Shown here: in pieces, positions 43,585 through 51,620 of the stretch | How positions within the stretch are numbered: position 1 is the first letter of the stretch | Layout of the letters: each line of letters opens with the position of its first letter | The notes under the pieces: model-generated | Databases searched by the model: none | What the model saw: the letters and a program-made list of their open reading frames with translations, nothing else | What the model was told of the DNA's origin: nothing | From: Pyrinomonadaceae bacterium | GTDB lineage: Bacteria > Acidobacteriota > Blastocatellia > Pyrinomonadales > Pyrinomonadaceae | Length of the DNA stretch: 64,000 nucleotides | Assembly (NCBI GenBank): GCA_036277115.1 | Contig: DASUNM010000023.1 | Location: forward strand, 1 to 64,000 | Reading direction: 5' to 3' | Made by a program: the position numbers and the translations under genes

Positions 43585-45372
43585 TCAGTGACCGGTCTGC
43601 CGGTACAAATAAATCGAGCCCCCGATCACAGCTTCGGGCACACGTTGCCGGTATTCAGAAAAGAAATTCACGCGGTCAGTATCGGTCACGTTGGGACCCG
43701 GCGGAAAAGGAATAGTCGAGCCGTTCAGATAACTGGCCCCGATGGCGATGTACCGGGGCGGATTTTCGGGCGGCGTTGCGGCCAAAGGATCGACTCGGTC
43801 GATTCCGTAGAAACGCAGCGTGGCCCAACCTCCGAGCGTGGCATCCGTAACTCGCGTTTCTCCGCGCGCATGCAGTTCTTGAGCGAGCAAACGCGAGTCG
43901 TCTCCCCATTCGACATTTGAATCAGAAAGATACCACCAGGGCGGAGCGCCGCTGGCCAGCTGATTCATGTAAGACATGTGATGCGGAAACGCGCGCACGG
44001 CTTCAATCGCCACCCATCCAAGCAACGCGACGGTTAAGACCACAGCCACAGTCCGCGCGCGGGTGGATTTGAGTAGTTGATCGAGCAGGCCTGCTCCCAA
44101 AATGATAAGGAACGGATACGCCGGCAGATAATATCGAACTCCGATGTTGATGTGGCTGAACAAAACGAACACCGTATACAGCACAAAGGGGACAATCAGC
44201 CACAGGTAAAACCAAACCCGGCGTCTGAAGGTTTGGTATATCGCCCATGCCAGGGCCGTGAGCGACAGCAGGAGAAAAGGCAAAGTTGCTTTTAAGGCGA
44301 AGGCGACCGGGAAGTAGTACCACCACCCTTTTTGGCTATGCATTCCGAGGAACCCGGCCCAATGGCCACTGCTGTTATGACGAAGTTGGAAAAGAATGCC
44401 GAGGACAAAATCCTTTGGCAGCCAGAACGAAAAGAACGTGACTGCCGATGAATCGAACCGCGTCAGGGCAATCGTCGGGTCGTTAACCCAAGCTATCTCC
44501 CCAGGCATTAGCGCCGGCCGCTGAAAGAAATAGGCCCCGTTAATGACGACCACAGTAACCAGTAGCACCAGCGCCGCTAGAGTCAAAATTCTGCGACGGC
44601 CGATGCTTCCTGGACGCCATAGCTTAAAAACAAAGAACGGCACCAGGACGGGCCCGACCAACAACATCGAAAACTTCGCGAGCACCGCGACCGCGGTGGC
44701 GGCGCCGAGCCAAACCGCACGTCGCAACGTTGGTTCCCGGTTAAAGTAGTAAAGCGCGACGAAGAACAACAGGTATCCTAACGCCGCCGGCACGTCGGTT
44801 TGCACGACCCGTCCATGCGCGAGGAACGTCGGTTCGAGCGCGAACAAACCCACGGCAATTACCGCCGCGCGATCCCCGAATAGTTCGCGCCCAAAGCGAA
44901 ATATCAAAATGCCCAGGGCGAGGGCAAGGAAGATCATCGCCGCCCGCGGCCAGAAGCTGAGTGTTTCGAAGCGATCGAAATTGTTATCCCAAATAGCCGC
45001 CTGAGTTTCCCACTTTGCTTCGGTCGTTCCAGGCGTGTGAAGAATCTGATCGGGACGCACTTCATTCGGCTGCACAAAAAGAAGCGGCAAGCCCGCAACG
45101 ATTTTCGCCAGCGCCGGATGTTCGTTGACTAGTTGGTAGTTGCCCGCACCCAGATGGTAGTATGCGGCGGGAATCATAACGACCTCGTCGATAGCGATGC
45201 TCTTGCGCCAAATAACGGCGAACATCTGCAGCGCCATAACCGCAAGCAGCACTCCGCTCAGTAATGCCGCCGCATGAGCGCGCGCGAAACTGTTCAGCCA
45301 TGCGAGCGCCCGGCGCGGATCGATCTCAAGATACGGCACCTCTGCTGGCTTCTGACTCAATGACTCGTCCAT
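43585..45372 (-). CDS. GT-C (PMT/ArnT-like) glycosyltransferase
   Basis: 595 residues with about 11 membrane helices. Periplasmic loop 1 has the GT-C acidic pair in SIAIDEVVMIPAAYYHLGAG followed by NEHPALAKIVAGLPLLF, typical of lipid-linked sugar transferases of the GT39/GT83 group. A periplasmic tail follows the last helix (GWATLRFYGIDRVDPLA). Its ATG overlaps the start of the divergent YfhO-like gene by 13 bases. Confidence 0.88.
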   Translation of the reverse strand: MDESLSQKPAEVPYLEIDPRRALAWLNSFARAHAAALLSGVLLAVMALQMFAVIWRKSIAIDEVVMIPAAYYHLGAGNYQLVNEHPALAKIVAGLPLLFVQPNEVRPDQILHTPGTTEAKWETQAAIWDNNFDRFETLSFWPRAAMIFLALALGILIFRFGRELFGDRAAVIAVGLFALEPTFLAHGRVVQTDVPAALGYLLFFVALYYFNREPTLRRAVWLGAATAVAVLAKFSMLLVGPVLVPFFVFKLWRPGSIGRRRILTLAALVLLVTVVVINGAYFFQRPALMPGEIAWVNDPTIALTRFDSSAVTFFSFWLPKDFVLGILFQLRHNSSGHWAGFLGMHSQKGWWYYFPVAFALKATLPFLLLSLTALAWAIYQTFRRRVWFYLWLIVPFVLYTVFVLFSHINIGVRYYLPAYPFLIILGAGLLDQLLKSTRARTVAVVLTVALLGWVAIEAVRAFPHHMSYMNQLASGAPPWWYLSDSNVEWGDDSRLLAQELHARGETRVTDATLGGWATLRFYGIDRVDPLAATPPENPPRYIAIGASYLNGSTIPFPPGPNVTDTDRVNFFSEYRQRVPEAVIGGSIYLYRQTGH

Positions 45373-48323
45373 TCGATCCCCGCTTCAGAATAAAATCTGA
45401 ACATGCCGCGGCCCTGAGTATCACGCTAGCGCCGGTGATCTATTTCCTGCCCGCAATCCTCAGTGGCCGGGTGCTGTGCCCGGCTGACGGAATAATTCAA
45501 AACGTGCCGTTCCGCGCGACTTTCGCACAGATGCTGCGTACCGGTCATCTGCCGCTTTGGGATCCTTACATTTTTGGCGGCATGCCGTTTCTGGCTGCCG
45601 CGCAACCGGGTGTGCTGTATGCACTGAACTGGTTTTATCTATTTTTTTCTCCCGCCGTCGCGACGAACCTAATGGTGGTCGCGACCTACATAGTCGCCGG
45701 GCTCGGCGCATTTCTGTACGCGCGCAAAATCGGCACGTCGCTAGCCGGAGCGATGATCACAGCCCTTGTTTGGCAATTTGGAGGCGCCACGATTGGCCAG
45801 ATCAGCCACATTAACATCGTGCAGACGGCGGCGTTATTGCCCTGGGTGCTCTGGTCGCTCGAAGCTTATGTGGAGACGGCCAGCTTCAAGCGGGGCACGT
45901 TAATCGCCATCTTCATCGCCGTGCAATTTTTTGCCGGCCATCAACAGACCTTTGTCTATTCACTGTTACTGGTGATCGCGTACTCGATTGCGATGTCGTT
46001 TGCCGATCGCAGCAGGCAGAAGCGCTACTTTTCAGCAATAGCATTCGCCGGAGTCGGCATCGTGCTCGCAGCCGTGCAAATCCTACCGACGTTCGAGTTG
46101 CTGCGCAACAGTGTCCGCGCTTCAAGCTCGTACGAATTCTTCACTTCGTACTCAATGCCGAAACGTTTTGTGTTTGCACTGTTCGCGCCGTACGTGATGG
46201 GCGGCGGCGATGGCCGGCTGTTTCGCGCGCCGTATGTCGGGCCGCCGTACTATCCAGAGATGATCGGCTACGTTGGTTTGCTCGCCATCATGCTGGCGAT
46301 CGCCGCGCTGGTGATTAAGCGCGACGCGCGTACGAAATTCTGGGCGATAACTTTTGGGGTATGCCTGCTGCTCGCGATGGGACGCTACGCGCCGCTGCAA
46401 ATTTACCAGCTCATCTACTTTGTTCCCCCTTTGAATCTATTTCGCGTGCCCGCGCGCCATTTGATGGAGGTCGATTTCGCCCTGGCCGTGCTGGCCGGTC
46501 TCGGCCTGACGCGACTTCAACGCGCGCGACAGCACGGGCCAGTCCTGTTGAAGGTCGCGCTCATCGGTATTGGAGTTTTCATGGTTACGTTGCTGACCGT
46601 AACCTGGCTGCGTCCGGCAGAGTTTCGACTCGACCGCGATCTGCCGGTTACGGTTCTGCGCGCTGCCGAATTGTTCCTGCCGATCCTGATCGCGGCGGCA
46701 AGTGCCTGGGCCCTTTGGCGATTTGGCCGGCGGCGCAGGAGCGCACTCCCACTACTATTTGCCGTGCTTTTAATTGATCTCGTTATATGGGGACAGTCGA
46801 GCGGTTGGTACCCGGAGAGCCCGCGAAGTAATGAAGAATACTGGCGCGTTCCTGAAGTCGTGCAGACCCTGCGCCGCGCCGCGCCGGGCGACGCCGCTTC
46901 CTTCAGAATCCTGACCGTGCCACATGTTTTCGACCCGTCGCAGCCGGTCCCCTCAGCCAAGCCGGAACATGCGAGCACCTGGACTCAAGCTGACGTTTAC
47001 ATGCCGCACGGAATTCACAATGCCGCTGGTTATGACGGATTTGGACTTGAGCGCTATCAAAAAATGGCCGGGGCGATGAAGGTGTGGGGGGAATTGACCG
47101 ATCCGGAAGCGAGCCTGCGCGCCGACAGCCGTGAAATCGATTTACTAAACGTGCGCTTCGTCATTACGTCGCGCCAAACGTCGGCGAAGACAGGCTCCGC
47201 ATCGGCGGCGAATGCTTTCGCGCAACCGCTTACTGAGTTCGGCGGTTATCGATTCGCCGCGAATGATTTTGGGTTGCCGGCTATAACCAAAGACAGGCAA
47301 ATTCACTTCGAAGTTCCGTCCGTCGAAATAGATAGGATCGCGCTGGTCACAAATCTCGCCTGGTCAGAAAATGTTCCGGACAATGCGATCGTGGCGCACG
47401 TGCGATTAGAGGCTGCTGACGGCCGTAATTTCGATTTGCCACTGCGCGCGGGCGCAGACACCTCTGAGTGGGCTCACGATCGCGCTGACATTCGCGCGCG
47501 TATTCGCCATCGCCGCGCCACAGTCGCCACGAGCTACGACGTCGATGATGCGGCGGGCGCTTATCAGGGACACACGTTTGTCACGGCTCTGTCTCTGCCG
47601 GAAAAAATAAAAGTTGTTGGCGGAGAAATAACCGTCGCCGCGAATCCCGGGTCGCACGATCTGTCATTGGGTCTCTTCAGAATTTCGCTGGTCGAGTCCT
47701 CGCAGTCACAGACTTATGCGCTCAAACGTGATTCCGTTCGCGTCCAAAGCTCCACCGGACCGGCGTCAGACGCCGTTTCATCGCCGTCAGCCGAGCGCTG
47801 GAAATTCGTCGGGCAGACAAGCGACACGAGAATTTACGAGAACGCGCGCGCGTTGCCGCGTGCGTGGTTGGCGTCAGATGTCCGCGTGCTCGACGACAAT
47901 GCGATGCTCGAGGTAATCCGCAGCGGAAAATTTTCCGATGGCTCGACCTGGGATCCTGCGCGCACCGTGCTGATCGAATCGGACGTCGCGCAAAAGCCCC
48001 ACAGCTTTTCTCAGGGCGTCGCGTCAATCACTAAGTACGAACCCAACCGCATCGAGATAAGCGCCAAAGCCGACGCCCCTTCGATCCTCGTTTTAAGCGA
48101 GAACCACTATCCGGGCTGGCGCGCGTATGTTGATGGCCAGTTCGTCGAGACTTTGCGCGTCGACTACAACCTGCGGGGCGTGGCCTTGCCCGCGGGAGAA
48201 CACACCGTGCAGTTCGTCTATCGCCCGAAGTCGGTGATTGTCGGATTTTCCATGTCACTCCTAACAGCGCTCGGCCTTATCGGATGGGTGGTAATACGTA
48301 GAAGACGCGGGCGCGCTAACTAG
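45360..48323 (+). CDS. YfhO-like polytopic membrane protein
   Basis: 987 residues from the ATG at 45360. Many membrane helices. The loop after helix 1 has the YfhO signature LPLWDPYIFGGMPFLAAAQP, and the C-terminal periplasmic domain ends LSENHYPGWRAYVDGQ and LRGVALPAGEHTVQFVYRP before a last helix. YfhO proteins are GT-C-fold and some add sugars to envelope polymers. No Shine-Dalgarno is seen. First gene of a three-gene plus-strand unit with the genes at 48332 and 49711. Confidence 0.87.
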   Translation: MTRPFDPRFRIKSEHAAALSITLAPVIYFLPAILSGRVLCPADGIIQNVPFRATFAQMLRTGHLPLWDPYIFGGMPFLAAAQPGVLYALNWFYLFFSPAVATNLMVVATYIVAGLGAFLYARKIGTSLAGAMITALVWQFGGATIGQISHINIVQTAALLPWVLWSLEAYVETASFKRGTLIAIFIAVQFFAGHQQTFVYSLLLVIAYSIAMSFADRSRQKRYFSAIAFAGVGIVLAAVQILPTFELLRNSVRASSSYEFFTSYSMPKRFVFALFAPYVMGGGDGRLFRAPYVGPPYYPEMIGYVGLLAIMLAIAALVIKRDARTKFWAITFGVCLLLAMGRYAPLQIYQLIYFVPPLNLFRVPARHLMEVDFALAVLAGLGLTRLQRARQHGPVLLKVALIGIGVFMVTLLTVTWLRPAEFRLDRDLPVTVLRAAELFLPILIAAASAWALWRFGRRRRSALPLLFAVLLIDLVIWGQSSGWYPESPRSNEEYWRVPEVVQTLRRAAPGDAASFRILTVPHVFDPSQPVPSAKPEHASTWTQADVYMPHGIHNAAGYDGFGLERYQKMAGAMKVWGELTDPEASLRADSREIDLLNVRFVITSRQTSAKTGSASAANAFAQPLTEFGGYRFAANDFGLPAITKDRQIHFEVPSVEIDRIALVTNLAWSENVPDNAIVAHVRLEAADGRNFDLPLRAGADTSEWAHDRADIRARIRHRRATVATSYDVDDAAGAYQGHTFVTALSLPEKIKVVGGEITVAANPGSHDLSLGLFRISLVESSQSQTYALKRDSVRVQSSTGPASDAVSSPSAERWKFVGQTSDTRIYENARALPRAWLASDVRVLDDNAMLEVIRSGKFSDGSTWDPARTVLIESDVAQKPHSFSQGVASITKYEPNRIEISAKADAPSILVLSENHYPGWRAYVDGQFVETLRVDYNLRGVALPAGEHTVQFVYRPKSVIVGFSMSLLTALGLIGWVVIRRRRGRAN

Positions 48324-48331
48324 AACGGCGT

Positions 48332-49714
48332 ATGGCGAATCATCCACGTATTCAACCAGCGCCGGCGCGGCTATACCTACTGTTTTTTCTGGCTTTGTGG
48401 TTCACCTATGGCGTCCTCATTAATTCCGGCAATCTGAACGCCTTCGGCCTGCAACACGCTGGAGTTGATGCCTACGTGGCGCGCCATAACTTCTATCTGG
48501 AAGGCGCGACTGATCCGCGCCTGAAAGTTGAACCAGTGGTTGATGCGTTTCTTTTCAATGGCCATGTTTATCCCGCGAAGCAACCGGGACAGTTTATGCT
48601 CGGCGCTCTGGTTTATTTTCCCCTCCACACCCTTGGCCTAACCTACACGAGTAATTATTTGTTGACGGCGGCGCTCGTAACCTTCTTCACTGCCGGGTTC
48701 GTGGCAGCCTTGTCAGCCGTAGTTGTGTTCAGCTTGGCGCGACGTTTCGCGACTTCGTCAGGAACGTTTTGGCCGCTTGTGGTCGCGCTGTCTTACGCGC
48801 TCGGGAGCACCATAGCCGCTTATTCCGGAATTGCCTGGCATGACACGCTGGCCACCGGCTACCTTGTCATGGCTGTTTACTTCATCGTTCGGCTGGCGCG
48901 CGAGCAACAGCCAGGTCGGGCCAAATTCTTCGCCGCGGGCGCCGGTGTCTTTCTGGGCCTGACAATCACTACGTCAATGCTGCCTTTCCTGATGACGCTG
49001 GTCGCGGCTGCGTATTTCTTATCGCTAAGACGCTGGAAGCTGCTGGTTCCCTTCATTTTAGGAGGCGCGCTCGGAATTGCTCCGCTGCTGATCTACAACA
49101 TAATCTGTTTCGGTAATCCGCTGCTGGTGCCGAATCTGGCCGGCAATTATAGCGATACGTTTTTCCGGCCAACGCTGTCGAACCTGTTGAGCAAGCTACA
49201 ATTCTATCCGCGGATGATCACCCTGTATGTGCCGGTATTCTGGGCCGGATTGGCGGGACTGCTTCTTTTTCCGGCGCGGCTTCGACGTGAACAGATTTTT
49301 ATCGGAGCAAGCCTGGCCGCGTTGTTCTTATACGTGCTTAATATAGAAGCGACCGGGACATGTCAGTACGGGCCGCGCTATCTGCTGCCGGCGATGCCAT
49401 TTGCTTCGCTGGGTTTGATTGGGTTCAGCTTTGTTAGTCGAAAACCGATCAAGATTCTGGCGTCCGCGAGCGTATTAGTGGTCCTGCTCGCCTCGGCCGG
49501 CATTAATGTTATCGGTGCGATGCATGGCTCGATGCTTTGCGACTATCCGCATTCGGCCTGGCAGCTCTATATTGCGGAGATGATGAATGGCCAGATGAGA
49601 TCGTTTCCGCTGGCGAAGTGGTTGTTCCTGCCCATGGTGGCGTCAATCAGCCTCTTTGTCTTCACGATCATATCTACCAGCAAGCAGGCTGGTTCCAACG
49701 GAGAGACAATCTGA
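48332..49714 (+). CDS. Polytopic glycosyltransferase-like membrane protein
   Basis: 460 residues with about ten membrane helices. The first periplasmic loop (NFYLEGATDPRLKVEPVVDA) and the later YAPRY-like region (CQYGPRYLLPAMPFASLGLI) resemble GT-C transferases of the GT39-like kind, but the diagnostic acidic pair is less clear. It begins 8 bases after the YfhO-like stop and its own stop overlaps the start of the next gene. Confidence 0.78.
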   Translation: MANHPRIQPAPARLYLLFFLALWFTYGVLINSGNLNAFGLQHAGVDAYVARHNFYLEGATDPRLKVEPVVDAFLFNGHVYPAKQPGQFMLGALVYFPLHTLGLTYTSNYLLTAALVTFFTAGFVAALSAVVVFSLARRFATSSGTFWPLVVALSYALGSTIAAYSGIAWHDTLATGYLVMAVYFIVRLAREQQPGRAKFFAAGAGVFLGLTITTSMLPFLMTLVAAAYFLSLRRWKLLVPFILGGALGIAPLLIYNIICFGNPLLVPNLAGNYSDTFFRPTLSNLLSKLQFYPRMITLYVPVFWAGLAGLLLFPARLRREQIFIGASLAALFLYVLNIEATGTCQYGPRYLLPAMPFASLGLIGFSFVSRKPIKILASASVLVVLLASAGINVIGAMHGSMLCDYPHSAWQLYIAEMMNGQMRSFPLAKWLFLPMVASISLFVFTIISTSKQAGSNGETI

Positions 49715-50487
49715 AAACTTCAGTCACAATCGAATTTGTTGAACCGCGTCAGGTCGACAATGTCGCCGACTGCTACTTCTACCACACGATGGATCTGCCC
49801 GGCCTCGGCGTGCAAAAAGGCCATTGGGACTTGCGTGACCGTTTCACAGATTACGTTGGCGGCGTTGACGTCAAAGGCAAATCAGTTCTGGATATTGGCA
49901 CGGCGACCGGCTTTCTCAGTTTTGAAGCTGAAGCGCACGGCGCGGCGCGTGTTGTGTCACTCGACATGAGCGACGTGCGGCAGCAGGCTTTTGTTCCTTT
50001 CCGCGGCGGGCAGTACCACAAAGATTACGAAGGTTGGATTCGCGAGTATGGTGCGCGCATCGAGAAGTGGAAGAACGCTTATTGGCTGTCTCACCGGTTG
50101 CTGAATTCGAAAGCCGAAGTCTATTACGGAGACGTTTACGCGCTTCCGCCAGAGCTGGGGCAATTCGATATCACGATCGTTGGCGCCGTGTTGGAACATC
50201 TGGTCGATCCCGTGTCCGCGCTGATTTCCATCGCGCGCCTGACGCGCGAACGCCTGGTGCTGGTGACGCCTTTGATTGAAACCGATGAAAAGATCGCGCG
50301 CTTCGAACCGAGCGCCGACCGGCCGGACGATGACTTTACGTGGTGGACTTATTCAGTTGGGTTATATCGCGAGCTACTGACGATTCTCGGCTTCACAATC
50401 GAAAGGGTTACTCACGCCGATTACTACCACGAATACGCTGGCCGAATGGAAGAACGCGCGACTCTGGTTGCCGTCCGGCCTGCGTAG
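49711..50487 (+). CDS. Class I SAM-dependent methyltransferase, probable CTG start
   Basis: 258 residues if it starts at the CTG at 49711, which overlaps the preceding TGA as CTGA and has GGAG 7 bases upstream. No ATG/GTG/TTG of good position exists nearby; the next ATG (49788) lies inside the conserved YHTMDLPGLG. Motif I is SVLDIGTATGFLSFEAEAHG, followed by VVSLDMSD, and a later DITIVGAVLEHL. It belongs to a methyltransferase class found with polysaccharide genes. A sugar acceptor is inferred from context. Confidence 0.8.
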   Translation: MKTSVTIEFVEPRQVDNVADCYFYHTMDLPGLGVQKGHWDLRDRFTDYVGGVDVKGKSVLDIGTATGFLSFEAEAHGAARVVSLDMSDVRQQAFVPFRGGQYHKDYEGWIREYGARIEKWKNAYWLSHRLLNSKAEVYYGDVYALPPELGQFDITIVGAVLEHLVDPVSALISIARLTRERLVLVTPLIETDEKIARFEPSADRPDDDFTWWTYSVGLYRELLTILGFTIERVTHADYYHEYAGRMEERATLVAVRPA

Positions 50488-50490
50488 CCG

Positions 50491-51612
50491 TCACACAACT
50501 TCGATCGATTGCTTCACTGTCGCTGATCCCAAATCCTCGAACCACGCCAGGTGCTCGGAAACCATGTCGAACATGAGAATGTAATTGCCGGGCTGTGCCG
50601 GCGCGGGCACTTCGATGTCAATCTCAACTGCTTCGCCGGGCGCAATGTCGCGCGGCAGAAACGCTCCGGCGTGATACCACGATAGGGGCTCTTCATTTTC
50701 GTCGAGCACATGCGCGACCAGATGTACGGCTCCCTCTTCGCTGGCGCTCTCGCCCTTTAACCAGCGCGCGTAACCAATATTTTCGACGTTAAAACGAAAG
50801 CGCAAAACTTCGCCCACCCCCGCCGTCGTTGGCGCGGAAGACAAAGTGAGCCGTGCGGCAAGATAGTTCACCGCCCGGCTGTCAGGATAAGGCTCGCTTT
50901 TATGACAGGCAGCGATGACGCGATCAGCCTGCACGCCCGGGAAAATTTCCACGCGTTCGAACCCCACGCTCTTCAATAGCGCCGTGAGCGCATTCACGCT
51001 CGGGACGAACCAGTTATAAATTGCTTCTTTCGCATCGGCGGTATTTTCAATGTACGCGAGGGGATGAAGCGTCGGGCGGCTCCCGCCTTCGTCGTACTCA
51101 AATGAATCGGGAACCTTCTCAGGCGGGTAAACAGCGGTTTCAATCACGAGCAACTCGCGCGTAATCGCGAACAGTTTCTCCAGCGCCAGCACCGGATGCT
51201 TGCAGTGATAGATCAGCCCGAGTGCCAGGGTCACGTCGAACTGGCCCATCTGAATGGGATCGAGATCATAAACCGACCGCCGCTCATATTCGACATCGGC
51301 GCCAAGCACGCGCCGGACGAACTGCGCCTGGCGAATTAAGTCCCGTTGCGAATCGACTCCGAGCACGCGCGCCGCGCCGCGGCGCTTCATTTCAATCGAA
51401 TAAAAGCCCGCATTGCATCCGACATCGAGCACGCTTTTTCCGCTTAAATCATCGGGCGTGCAAACCTGGACAGCTTTCCAGGTCGGCTGAGGATGTTCGA
51501 CGGGTTCACCAATGGCGCTCCGGGTTTTTGTGCGGATTCCATCACCCAGATCGATGCAATGAAACCAGGGTTTAAGTCGCGCCAGTCCGAGTAGAATCTC
51601 TTCTTTGGTCAT
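50491..51612 (-). CDS. CmoB/DUF1698-like methyltransferase with C-terminal Ig-like domain
   Basis: 373 residues from the ATG at 51612. LARLKPWFHCIDLGDGI, LSGKSVLDVGCNAGFYSIEM and LALGLIYHCKHPVLALEKL are typical of the CmoB/DUF1698 methyltransferase group (tRNA wobble-uridine or sugar methylation in related proteins). After about residue 262 there is an Ig-like beta-sandwich (NVENIGYARWLKG, PAQPGNYILMFDMVSEHLAW). No membrane helix, so it is cytoplasmic. It follows the trifunctional gene after 8 bases. Confidence 0.85.
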   Translation of the reverse strand: MTKEEILLGLARLKPWFHCIDLGDGIRTKTRSAIGEPVEHPQPTWKAVQVCTPDDLSGKSVLDVGCNAGFYSIEMKRRGAARVLGVDSQRDLIRQAQFVRRVLGADVEYERRSVYDLDPIQMGQFDVTLALGLIYHCKHPVLALEKLFAITRELLVIETAVYPPEKVPDSFEYDEGGSRPTLHPLAYIENTADAKEAIYNWFVPSVNALTALLKSVGFERVEIFPGVQADRVIAACHKSEPYPDSRAVNYLAARLTLSSAPTTAGVGEVLRFRFNVENIGYARWLKGESASEEGAVHLVAHVLDENEEPLSWYHAGAFLPRDIAPGEAVEIDIEVPAPAQPGNYILMFDMVSEHLAWFEDLGSATVKQSIEVV

Positions 51613-51620
51613 CCGTGATA

